Positions 37,474 through 49,231 of a DNA stretch of 64,000 bases are shown one piece after another. The first letter of the stretch is position 1, and every line of letters begins with the position of its first letter. Both the position numbers and the translations under genes were made by a program. Under the pieces are notes generated by a model. That model did no database searches and had not been told where the DNA came from. It was given only the letters and a program-made list of their open reading frames with translations. This stretch comes from Watersipora subatra (taxonomy: Eukaryota > Bryozoa > Gymnolaemata > Cheilostomatida > Watersiporidae), in assembly GCF_963576615.1 (NCBI RefSeq), contig NC_088717.1, forward strand, positions 55,569,526 through 55,633,525, given 5' to 3'.

Positions 37474-38008
37474 ATTATATCTTATCATCTAATGACCATC
37501 ATGCCAGATTAACACAGCTGATATCACACTCCTACCACGTCCAACTCTTATCATCTAATGACCATCATGCCAGATTAACACAGCTGATATCACACTCCTA
37601 CCACGTCCAACTCTTATCATCTAATGACCATCATGCCAGATTAACACAGCTGATATCACACTCCTACCACGTCCAACCCTTATCATCTAATGACCATCAT
37701 GCCAGATTAACACAGCTGATATCACACTCCTACCACGTCCAACCCTTATCATCTAATGACAATCATGCCAGATTAACACAGCTGATATCACACTCCTACC
37801 ACGTCCAACTCTTATCATCTAATGACCATCATGCCAGATTAACACAGCTGATATCACACTTCTACCACGTCCAACTCTTATCATCTAATGACCATCATGC
37901 CAGATTAACACAGCTGATATCACACTCCTACCACGTCCAACTCTTATCATCTAATGACCATCATGCCAGATTAACACAGCTGATATCACACTCCTACCAT
38001 GTCCAACC
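37474..38008. repeat. 66-bp minisatellite, 8 copies
   Basis: Nearly identical 66-bp units (TTATCATCTAATGACCATCA..., CACACTCCTACCACGTCCAA) start about every 66 bases (ATGCCAGATT at 37501, 37567, 37633...). Only a few substitutions separate units, so the expansion is recent. It lies about 560 bp past the third URAH exon. Confidence 0.96.
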
Positions 38009-38573
38009 CTTTAAATGCCAAATCACAGAACTGTGGTTTTAATATACATCACGTCTCTTTAGCTGTATTTTATTAGCTTAGATGGCGCTTAGGGTCATTA
38101 ATTAGCACAGTTGACAGTTACGCGTAAGGGAATGGTTATTAAGCCATCCACAAACACAGCCGTTGTTTTAGTAGAGGTAAGCTTACATGTTACTAGCTTA
38201 CCAGGTAAGTTACTTGAAAATTCATTGGGTAATTATTTTATTACCCGTGCAACGCAGGGCTTTCGCCTAGTGTATATATATTAATTGTAATGGAATGAGC
38301 AAAGGAATATTTGCACGAAATGGACATACACAACACCCTCTGTGGCCGCACTAAACTTGTCTGAAAGCACAGTGTACTAATTTACTGCTGTTCCTAGGCA
38401 TACAGGCGATTTACAAATGCGCACCAAAGATGTAAGGAAAGTAACACCTTCGCAATGACATTAACATTCAAAAATGGTTTTATTGCAAACAATCTTAACA
38501 TGAATCAATAGCACAATACATCAACCTCAAACACCAAATTACACATCAAAGCAAAGGCTCAAACATAATTTAC

Positions 38574-39453
38574 CTCAACATAGGGGTAAAATCCTACTGT
38601 CCCACTCTGTTTGAAATAATCTTCTGTCTCAAATCTCATCATGTAAGTACCAGCTGTGAACTCTGATGCCGTGAGAAGTCCTGGCAGACGTCCATCAGAG
38701 TTAGTTCGCCTGGCAAATTGGATACTTACTAGTAAAGTAGTGTCTTTATTTAATCTAGTCTAGTGAGACATTGACAACATTGATATATCACTATTATCAG
38801 GCTTTATATTACATACCCTTCTTTTAATAATGTTGCCTTCGTTCCTTCTAGCCTATGCAGTTTTATAAGAAGGTTACTGGCAGGTTTGCCTGTAGATGTA
38901 TTCAAGACATGAGTGGTCATCGGGCTAGAGATGGCGGCCGCCATAGCTGTTGTCGTCTGTAAGAAAGCGTATTCCGATTGCTAGCTTTAGGGAAGCATAG
39001 TCCTAGGGCCATATTGCTTTTAAATGTCATTTTTTCTGTGTTGGTTATTGTAAGCAAAGTTTGGTTCAAAAGCCATAGCAAGACTAGTTCGCTATAGTTC
39101 AAGACTATATTCATTACTAGTAGTAAACCCGGCAATGCCCCAAATCTCTTTCATTTCTATCAGACGGCGGGTGTTTTAAAGCTGGTTCTCAGAAACCAAA
39201 CAGAGTTTTGCAACCAAATATTTTAGTGACCTGGTGGAAGGCACATGGGTGAAGTTTGTACAAAGTCAGCACAAGATGTAGAAGTGGTTAAGTTGACTAA
39301 CAGACACGACCACAATGTTTGAAGTGACACAAGTGAGATTTATTCGTATAAAAGCTACAGATCGAAAAGGGGCATCTAACTTACAGCGCTTTGAGATGCA
39401 ACAACTTGAAGACGCTCCCTTGCTTTTGTAACAGTAGATTTCACTGCACTCAT
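38574..39453 (-). CDS. URAH: 5-hydroxyisourate hydrolase (transthyretin family), last exon not found
   Basis: Three minus-strand exons: 39385-39453, 38817-38956, 38574-38709, phases 0/2/0, giving 115 residues. They read MSAVKSTVTKARERLQVVAS, then SSPMTTHVLNTSTGKPASNL, then TNSDGRLPGLLTASEFTAGT and ending GFYPYVE. This matches 5-hydroxyisourate hydrolase rather than plasma transthyretin. The family catalyses the second step of urate breakdown, often in peroxisomes. The THVLN histidine and SDGR arginine of the active site are present. RLQVVASQS near the N-terminus resembles a type 2 peroxisomal signal but has Ser at its last position. The final exon should code VVFTI...HVPLLLSP...YRGS. I could not find it between 38,573 and PPP1R7. 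A weak candidate with VVFTIN lies at about 36,184-36,262 but lacks the HVP and YRGS motifs. The gene may be broken, or its last exon diverged. An acceptor-like CAG precedes the ATG, so a 5' UTR exon is possible. Confidence 0.88.
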
Positions 39454-39914
39454 TAGCCTGTGAACAAGTAAATGTACCAGACTACTCTAACATGAGAAAC
39501 TGTAAGTTGGTATTGTAAAAACCTTCAGGGTCTGTAGTAGATCGTTTCAATAACAAAACAGAAAACATCCTGAAGCGTATACAGGTATTGGATGTATGAA
39601 GTGATCTTGTCAATGCTTGAGCAACAATATGTCCAAATTACAGACATTGGAAATACATGAGCTTATGGAATCACATTGGAATTACAATTACATTATAAAT
39701 TACATTGGAATTACCTAAGTTCAAAATATTTATATAATATATAATATTATATTAAGCATTTCTAACAGCAACTCGCAAAAGAATTGGTTTTAGCACCTGT
39801 TAACTACATTGGCAGAAAATAAGCATAACCAGCCCAAGATATGGGCTTACTATTATGATTAGCTCACTTAGCCAGCAATTGCTTTCTGAACAAAAGTCTG
39901 GGAAGTTGAATGCC

Positions 39915-40032
39915 CAGACCACTGTTCAGATTGTTCTAGACTGTTCTAGACCACTGTTGGCCTAGACCACTGTTCTAGACTGTTCTAGACTGTTCAGATT
40001 GTTCTAGACCACTGTTCAGATTGTTCTGCTCT
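39915..40032. repeat. Short imperfect repeats of CTAGACCACTGTTCAGATTG
   Basis: Six or so mixed copies of TTCTAGACCACTGTT and TTCAGATTGTTCTAGAC upstream of URAH. Non-coding. Confidence 0.8.
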
Positions 40033-40609
40033 TGAAAAAAACAGCACACCAACAACAGCTTAACTATGCTAATAACAGTTACTGTGAACCGACTTAAGGA
40101 CATTTTTGTCACCACTTTGTGCCTATACACAATAATTCTACAACATAACAATGTCTTAGAAAAACCAAGTAACAAGCTGCTGTGATGCAGTATTAATTCT
40201 TTAAGTCAGCAGTTTCAGTTAGGAAAGATAAGTGAAGAACTTCGTCCACCTGCCTGCTGTAATGAATGTACTGTAGCTAGAGAGAGCACTCAACTTGACT
40301 AGTTGTCTAAAATCTGGCAACTAAAAACAATAGTAATGGAAGATAATTCAGAGTAATAGTCTAAACCGGGCCTTCCTAAGTTGGTATTCTTTACTGGCGG
40401 TTATACTGCTGTTAGACTGCTTTACATGAATGTCAACCGATTCTTAATGCAGATCCTTATGTTTCTCCACCATGACAGTTTATAGGCATGTAGGAACTCA
40501 TAGCTTTCAGTATTTATTCAAATATGTGTACATATATTCATACTTCAAGAGCTCAATGAGCAATATTTACCGATAGTTTTTCAGTTTGGTTTTAGTAGAA
40601 TCACAACTC

Positions 40610-40648
40610 AATATACTTATTGGCTTTACAAGTCAATAAGTATATTGT
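40610..40648. repeat. Perfect 14-bp inverted repeat
   Basis: CAATATACTTATTG, an 11-base spacer (GCTTTACAAGT), then CAATAAGTATATTG. It is a strong small hairpin in intergenic DNA with no assigned role. Confidence 0.7.
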
Positions 40649-41299
40649 ACTTGAATATATATTTTGTATATAATAATCAACACACCTGCCAACTTAAAAC
40701 CATAAACCTGCACAAAATAAGTTTCTCATAAAAAATATTTCTTTAATGTTCTGTCTTGATTAAAGAGTTTACGTATCTATCAGGAATACCATGAAATTCA
40801 AATGTTGCAAAAGGATTACAAAACGCACAAGCAGCAAAAATTGCATGATTGTGTGCGTTTGAGTAGGATATGTTTTAGGTACAAATGCTTCAGTCAGCAA
40901 GCAACAAAAAACTTCTTTGTTGAAAATTTTGCTTATATATGAATAACTGAAACACAAAGAAAAACATGACGCTGATTTGTTATTAACAACAAAAGACTCA
41001 AATATAGTAATCCTAATTACTATTAGCAGTAATGTACATGTATATAAAGTGTGCATCATAATATTTGCGCACATCTGTGTAGTTGAGAGTTATCTTCCAT
41101 AAGTTTATAGTGTAGCAGACATTTTTATTGCGTAGAGAGAACCCCAGTAATTATGGCATTAGATATTGTTGTTTTATGATCTTGATTGGTTAAAACATTA
41201 TGTACAGTTCTTGCTTAACTGATTGACAAGTGGCTATGCTGAAACACTGTGTAGGCATTGAAGCAGTTGAAATCATTGAGACAAGCCCGCAATATGTGG

Positions 41300-44200
41300 A
41301 GGATTCGTGTAAAGTGGATGATGTTCTTTAAATTTTACATGTATATTGTATCAGAGAACGTAATGCCATAAATGATCAAAATCTATTCAACTCTACATCA
41401 CCGAATGAGGGACAGTCATTTGAGGCATTTTATTTTGAGTTGCATCAAAAGGCTCAGAAGTGCCAATTTGGTTATGTAGAATTGGACCTAATTCGCGACA
41501 GGATTGCTCTAGGCATCCGCAACGAAAGTACTAGGAAAATGCTGGTAGCCTTTGAGAATAATTGTAAACCACAAAAAGCAGTGAAAATCTTGAAAATTAC
41601 AAAAATTGGCTTCTAAGACAATAGAAAATATCACCTCGCAAGAACTCACCTCTGTCTTGTCAACTAAACCAGTTGAAATCGTATCCCAGTCATCTTGACG
41701 ACAAAAACTAGCTTATGCAAGTAAATCAAGTGGTGGCAAGTCAAAAAACATGCAGCTACTGTGGAGGAACAACACATCTAAGGTCTCAATGTCCAGCCCG
41801 GTCAAATAGGTGAAAAGAATGTAACAAAGTTGGCCACTGGGGAAAGATTTTTAGATCAGTAAACAATTCCAAGTGAGTCCACTTGGCTAAAACAGGGTCT
41901 GATGACCTTGCAGAGAAAACTCTGTTTTGCAAGAACCTCAAGATCGATAAAGTTCACAACCAACCAGGATGGTCAGCTATTATAGGAATTAATAACACAC
42001 CCGTGAAATCAAGCTTGATTTTGGAGCAAATGATTCGGTTATGAAAATTAAAGAGCTGGCCCATGGTCCATCTGGCCCATGGTCCAGATAGTCAATCTTG
42101 ACCAGGGACAGTTTCGTCTCCATGCTCCTGAAAATCACATCATTAATCTCTTAGGAACTCTTACAGCGTACCTCAAATATGGCATGAAATTTACTACTGA
42201 GACTATATACATGTATGTGATAACTAACCAGAAAACCAACCTACTGAGTAGAAAGGCTTGCAAAAACCTTGGGCTGCTTATGTGCAATGTTTACCAGGTT
42301 GATAAGGACACAGAGACAATTTATCAGCAATACCCTACAGTCTTCAACGGTCTGTGGTTTGTCAAGGACTGATAACTGGTAACTGATGATAACTGGTAAG
42401 TAATAAAAAATGTTTACTGTTGAAAATCAAATGCTACATCGCTATTGCAACAGTCCCCGTCATTCCCTAGAACTTGCTCATTAGGGTCAAATAGTTTAGT
42501 GGCTTTTTTATTGATAATACCAGCATTGGTCCCCGCTTGCTGGAGACATTCTGGTCCAGTCTTAATCCAGTCGCCTGACCTGAAACGATGAATCTTGTTA
42601 TCCTCAAAGCCATCTAAAGCGTTGGCCAGCCTACATCCCTTGAACGACTTGATGGTTAGCGTCTACGGGTGCGTGCGTGCTCAACTTGTCTGCCAAAGTT
42701 TATAGGTACATTCTCGTAGTGCTCTGAGGAAGTTAGACACACAACTATGCGGTAGGAGTTTTAATTATTGAAAGCTGAGGCCTAAATGTAGTAGCATCAA
42801 ACTAGGAATACGCATGATCAAGGTGTATTTATTCACATGCTTGATGCGTGATCAATGCATTTAATATTGCGAAATAGCACTAGTACTAGCACGGTCTTTT
42901 AGTACTATATGCCTAGTTAGGCACCCTGGATTACCAATTACCTGAATTTCAAAGTGTCGTTCAAATATATGTGGCCTTCAAATAAAGATGGCCTTCAAAT
43001 AAAGGGTGTCATTCTATTTTTCAACTCTTCTCCTATAGTGGCGTTCAAATAGAGTTGGCCTTAAAATAAAGGTAGCGTTCCAATACAGGTTTTACGGTAT
43101 ACACTGCCTGCTCGGTACCACCTCTGCTTTCTAAGGTTAAAGATAAACTCCAGGAGACAGTAGAGATGGGTGTTATATCTCCGGTAAAAGAGGTCACAGA
43201 ATGGTGTAGTGGAATAGTGCCGCTACCAGATGGATCCACGTGCATATGTGTGAATCTGTCCTATCTAAATCAGTCAGGCGAGAAATTTATCCAACTGCTT
43301 GTGTTGATGACAGTCTGGCTAAGCATGGACAGAGTGAGATTTTTTTCGGTTTGATGCCAATTAAGGGTTTCATCAAATCAATCTCACAAAGCACTCTCAA
43401 TTGCTGACCATTTTACTTTAATACTTTAATAAGGTGTTTCTACCAAAGCACTCATCTCTGAATTGCATACATAACGCTCAGAATGATGACCCAATTCTGC
43501 AAAATTTAATAGAATTATGTCAGTGTAGCTGGCAAGCCTAGAAAAGTGAAAATCTGTAACTTATGCCGTAGTTTGATCCTCAGAACCACCTGACTGTAGA
43601 CAGGGAAGTGTTGCTCTATGATAGGAGGCTTTTGATACCTGGCGGTCATCAGCTAGAGATGCTCAAACTTGTACACAAGGGCCATCAGGGCATATCAAGA
43701 TGTAGAGCGCGAGCAAGGCAAGATATATGGTAGCCAGGCATGAGTGGTGACATCGAAGCGTTAGTTCGTCAATGCAACATCTGTCAATAGGTTCTCTCTA
43801 CTCTAAAAAAAACACTGGCACCAAGTTCCTTCCCCGATCGGAGATAGGAGAGACCCAAGATAGACCTGTTTGAATTAGACAGAAAGGTCTACCTTCTCGT
43901 TGTAGACCACTACAGTTGTTGGATTGTGGTTCATGAAACTATTAAGAACCAGACTTCAGTCAACACAGTGACAAATTTTAGACGAAGTCTTTGCAACACA
44001 TGGGTTTCCAGACTCAATAGTATCAAACACTGGTGCTCAGTTTGCAAAGTTCTCAGCGGTATGCAACAGACAACACTTTTACGCTCATTACTTTATCACA
44101 TCGCTATCTCCAAGCTAACAGAGAGGCAGAACATACAGTTGGCACCATGAAATGCCTCATGGTTAAAACAGGGAACCTCTCCACAGCTTTTCTGAATTAT

Positions 44201-44650
44201 CGATCAACCCCTCTAGAGATTGGATAGTCAATCTAGCCAATCAGCAAGATATTAGCAGCCGTGAGAATGACAAGTGCAAGTACCCAGCTGAGCTTTACAA
44301 TACACGTCATTGTGCTAAAAACACTCCAGAGGTAAAACCAAGTCAACAAGTACACATCTGGGATCAGAAGGCCACAGGAGTAGTCTTATGACAGGTAGCT
44401 CTTCATTCCTAAAATATAACTAAAGAAGCAGACAACACAATGCATCAAAACAAATCAGCCGTCATCTTAATGACAGTCCCTATGGATAATCAGATGATCA
44501 CACCAGCAAGACTACAGTGTAGACTAGTAGATACACCTAAAAGTGGCAGAACATTCAGCCTCCGAACATTAACAATAGGCTGCGGCATGATCGAAATCCA
44601 CCACCATGTCTTGTGAAAAACTACCAAACATCCCTTTGATAATGACATGC
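41300..44650 (+). mobile_element. Fossil Ty3/Gypsy-type LTR retroelement (decayed)
   Basis: The usual order of a Ty3/Gypsy element can be read along the plus strand: gag-like segment with a CCHC zinc knuckle (about 41,390-41,860), protease-like region (about 41,940-42,370), the beginning of a reverse transcriptase (about 43,100-43,330), and an integrase with its zinc-binding and core parts (about 43,600-44,400). Much of the reverse transcriptase/RNase H part is absent and no clear long terminal repeats are seen, so the limits are approximate. A copy of the GTAAAACC MITE family sits inside at 42,930-43,100. The element is broken in many places (of the order of ten or more) and is an old fossil. 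Confidence 0.8.
42930..43100. mobile_element. GTAAAACC-family MITE inserted in the Gypsy fossil
   Basis: Read on the minus strand it begins TACCGTAAAACCTGTATTGG and continues with repeated TATTTGAA(C/G)GCCA phrases, then AGAGTTGAAAAATAGAATGA. The same family is at 7,158-7,460 and 57,824-57,920. A TA beside the end fits Tc1/mariner-type insertion, but the other end is not sharply defined. Confidence 0.6.
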
Positions 44651-45365
44651 ATACCTTATGACGTACTTTTTATACTGCAGCGAATCTTACTGATAATCCT
44701 TTTTATTTTATTTTTGGATTGTACCATGCACAGTGTAAGTTGCATTTGTAGTGTTTTAAATTCCAGAAGAGGAGATGTAGTGTAACTAGTCTTGCATATT
44801 AAGTGTTGTCTTTCCTTACATATGTTTGCGTTACGTGTTATTTTTGTTGTCCTAAACATGGGGGCATTCTGGATGCAAGTTAAGTAAAATAAATTGCAAG
44901 CAAAACTACAATTCTTGCCCAATACAAACCTCTAGCCACTGAAGATCCAAACACAATAATACTACAACATTAGTCAACTCAAATTGATCAAAACTAACTT
45001 GGTAAATTTTTCATACTTCTGCTAAATTAAAATTAGAGTAATAAAATTTTTTGTGTCTTTTACAGTTGTTGTTGCGGTTTGTGTTCGCCTAAAATGTACG
45101 TAACAAAGTTTTACATTACCGATTTTGATTGCTCGCCCACTTTTTGTAGACCTTGACATAGCAGCTATGTCAAGATCGACTAAAATCTATTAATTTACGG
45201 TAATTTTATTCAAAAGAGCGAACGATTTTGATTTATAAGGTTATATTTTTCAGCGAACCCTTTACGTCTATGAACTACGCGATAGTAAATGTGAACTTAC
45301 ACAACATTTTAGTAAATTTTACCAGAATGTATAGGTATTTTTTTCTATCAATGCAATTGTTTTTA

Positions 45366-45450
45366 TGTTTGGGATAATCTGACTGCTGGCATGTTTCAAG
45401 ATTTAAGTTGACAAAACTTGATGGCAGTTAAAACGTTTGATAGATCCTAA
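45366..45450. repeat. Solo copy of interspersed TTTCAAGATT repeat
   Basis: GATAATCTGACTGCTGGCATGTTTCAAGATTTAAGTTGACAAAACTTGATGGCAGTT matches in parts (each under 20 bases identical) the arms of the element at 60,596-61,950. It is a family member in intergenic DNA. Confidence 0.6.
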
Positions 45451-48400
45451 CACTTTTAGTTCCGCAATCTGATTGCTTAGCGTTAGCCGCAGTTTATTCA
45501 AGTCAACCGTTATACATACTCTGCACATCTGTTTGCACTGCTGGTTGTCCTATTTTATTAAATTTAGACATTTCCTGTCACAAATATTTCTGCTAGTAAA
45601 CCTGCATAGATATATTTACATGTATATCAATTTAACGCATATATTATTATACGTAACAGATTTCCATTATTAGTGATGTGCTGCAGATTTTTATTATTAG
45701 TGATATCAGTTAAGAGGGGCTAGTTTTTAAACGCAGTAAGGTATTCTTTGTTTGAGTTGTAATCCATGTGTTTGGGGTTTGAGAGGTTGACGTACCATAA
45801 TAAAGGATTAGCTATTTTTATAGAACTTTCTGTTCATTAATTTATACATGTTCTTTTATCATGCACTTAGCTCATGTGTAGGTTGCATAATATAACAACA
45901 TCTTTGTAGGGTCTGCGCTAATGTTATGTTTGTAATACATTGACATGCCTCAAGATTTATGTCCCATCTATAAATACCATAGCCTTTTCAAAAATGTTGA
46001 AAATTGCTGGCTGTTGAAACTATTTCAATGCTGATTAGGTGGAACTGATTAACATATTATGTTTTGTTCAATACTTACCCTAGATAGTATTTTAGTTTCT
46101 GTTTCCACTTTGCAAGTAAAATTGCTGGTAGTGTTACTAATGGATTACAAAAAGCCAAATGGATTACAGCACACTGAATGCTCAATAATAAATAATAATA
46201 AAAATTAAAGTAGTAGCTGCTGAAGCAGTTGCACTGATCATGCAGACGCAATATAGTGGAAGGGGAACTGAAAACTAATAGGATTTTGTTCCAGTAATTT
46301 TTAATGTATGAAGGAGTGTTATAATAGCGCTGTAACGATGGCATAGATTACTTCTCAATTATTGATAATGTTAGCGTGGAAGAAGTATTTAAGTTGCATG
46401 CAGAATTCCGAAGGTTTCACTTTAGTAGTCTAAGTTGTTTAACGATACCAGAGTGGAAATGTTATATTGGTTTTTTGTTTTGTTTCAAGTGTTTAAGCCT
46501 CTTTGCCATTTTGTTAGCAACTAACAAGAAATACTTTTAAGTCATAATTTTTTAGGTTTTTTGTCTTAACTAAATCCCGCTAAACATTTAAAGATCAACT
46601 GAAATACACATTGCGTGACATTGTAAAAAATTTAATGAAAGCTGATTAACAAACAAAAAGAAAAACTTGCAGGTTTAATTCAATTTGTGTTCTTTATTTG
46701 CACATCTAAAACACATTGTAACTATCTGAACTAAACGATAGTAACAATAAACAGTATGTTAGATAGATTCACCCAAAATTGGAAATGCTTATGCATGTGC
46801 TTCTGTATTTGTATGTATACGTAATTTAGGTGAATTCAGCTTAGGTCTAATAGTATTTACTTGTCAGGCTCAAAAAAGCAGGACTGCGGACCAGTCCTTG
46901 AAATATGTATGGAATTCTAAGCAAGCTGGATATCAGAATACTGCTTAAATTGACATAACAGATCTGAGTCCTTTTTCAATTATGCTACTTTTGTGTGATA
47001 TATCAAGTTTTTATAGGTTGGTGAACTACTGAAGTTATTCTTAAGTTAAATAATAAAGGCGGCAGCGAATAACAATAATTTTTAAGTACCTCAACTCACA
47101 ACACCATACAATTCCAACCATCTATCTGCAACCTAGCAACATACATCCATACATTTTGAAATAAGCAGAATAGTTCAAAACTGATTAATACTTGCAGTTC
47201 CAAGTTAGTTGTGACTGTTTCTATTAAAGCCATTGTAATTTTGACCAAATACTGTATATACTCATATATCCGTCGATGTTATGTACAAGTCAATCGGTAT
47301 TTTAAGACAAAAATTGAATTATTGTAGGTATTATTTATGTATATGACATCCATCGCTGTTCCAGAATATTTTTGAATAATTATATCGATGAGTTTTGCGA
47401 GAAGAATTGGAATGTAGAAAAATCTGCTAGCACTTTTTTGGAAGTACAAACCAAAATCCATTGAGACATGCTCCACTGCAAAACTATTGCAATGCCTCTG
47501 TGACGTATGTGAAACCATTAACCTTCTTGAAAAGAGTTCGCTTTCAATAGCTAAATTGCTACGAGTAGCAGGTAAAAGGCCGGCGAGCCATGTTCTAGCT
47601 TTTCCCCCACTCTGTCATTCTTATGTGCATTTCCTAAATTAGGTTAACAGAAAATGTGAGTCGTGTAGCATTGAAATAGTTATTGAGTTGTGGAAGATAG
47701 CAGGGAATATAATTGGTGGTCCACATGCGAAGTGGTAAAAAGGGTTCTTTAAAGCCAGCCATTGAAAAAGCTTACTAAGGTTGTGTGCTACAGTTGGAGA
47801 AGCGGAATTCCAAAAATTAATCTGCAGAAACTGGTTCCTTTTGGAAGGCACGTATATATAGACAGGTCCCAACCACGATCTTATCAGCTCTGTCAGGACA
47901 AATCTTTAGAAGAAGAATGTTTAACCGTTGTTAACTTGGCTCAAAATTCTACCCACCATAAAATAGATTAATTCCTTCATTATAATTTAGCATTGTACAA
48001 TATACACTATGTGGTTACAGATGTGTTTATATCTGCATATCAGTGTCGGAATGAAATTATCTATTTGTTTAGGAGTTGTCCCACTTGTATTAAAGTTTTA
48101 GTGATTAGGATGAAGCATACAAAACACCGCAATATATTCCTGCAAGTCAGTAAACACGAACTGACTCGTCATGCTGTGCTACAATGTTCATTAAGCGCCT
48201 TATGACTATCATGTTGTACACTTGTGGCGTGCATCCTGACAATACATCCCAAAATCATCAATATATTATGGAACAATAGGCCGATTTTAAAATTGTTTAC
48301 AGCTTTGCATAGCTAACATGTTATATTACGACATACTAAAATTTCAAAAAATATAAAAAATTTTACACAAGATTCTCACAATAAAAAATCTTACTCAAAT

Positions 48401-49231
48401 TGGTATCAAGAAATAGTAAAATTGACTGCCTCATAAAACAATTAGTGAATTCTCAGATGCTATAAATGCAAGACTCGCGGATCAGTTGTTATAGTCTGTC
48501 TCTTATGTTCTTGAGCTATATTATATGGCTAGTACTTCAAGACAGGATTAGTTCAGCAGTCTAAAAGTATTAGTAATGCAGTAGGCCATTAAAATTTTAC
48601 TTCAGTTTTGCCCACACTAATGTCAATAGAGTAGCAACTGTTATGCTAGCTCGCCTTTAGTTTGAGGAGATCATTTCAGAAGCCTGACGCAAATTAGTAT
48701 TGGTCATAGAAAAGTAAATTCTGTCCTCCATCACAAGATGTACCTGCGACCTTTTATTTGTTTTGTACGTCTTAGGGATTTGCCAGGCCTTCAATGCTCT
48801 CTTTGTCGAAAGGTGGTGTCAACATTAATGATTTGCTCTTTTTGTTAGGCTTACTGAATTCCTGATCAAATGCATTTAAAATCTTTTTGTACTAATTACA
48901 TCAGCATATTGCGCTACTTTTCAATAATTTAGCAAAGTTTTTTGTTGCTTGCACAACTTCTTTTTTTTGTTTGCATATTCTAATTTTATATATTATTTAA
49001 AACCTGTTTTTCAAGTTTTACGCTTTATTTGTATTGTTTCTCTGAGTTATGCTTTTCAAATAGTCTGAATTTCCTAACAACCAGATTGTTTGAAATATAT
49101 ATAATATATAGGGCTGTGAGTGCAAGTTTCTATTTTTAAAAACAGTTTCAAATGTTTTGGATTATTTCAGTGATGCTTTACCACACATGTTTTTTAAAAC
49201 TAATAGAATATGTGTTTAATTCAAACTGAAG

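Larger units (their letters stand above)
34900..38573. other. PPP1R7-URAH convergent intergenic region / URAH 3' part
   Basis: Besides the listed array, hAT element and minisatellites, I see no confident exon. URAH must end here if intact. Two minus-strand candidates exist: one at about 36,184-36,262 (VVFTIN..., weak acceptor), and one from an acceptor at about 36,454 to a stop near 36,330 (VLSDVWSLRAAVGAAVEAPE..., good acceptor, no family match). Neither is convincing. Confidence 0.4.
39454..49231. other. URAH-AMDHD2 divergent intergenic region
   Basis: Apart from the Gypsy fossil and small repeats listed, this 9.8-kb spacer is AT-rich. Short ORFs at 47.3-48.2 kb (both strands) have no match I know and no splice context. 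No RNA gene was seen. Confidence 0.5.

Noticed and set aside
47279-48205. Cluster of 65-79-codon ORFs on both strands
   Set aside because: No family match, no splice signals, typical of chance ORFs in AT-rich DNA.
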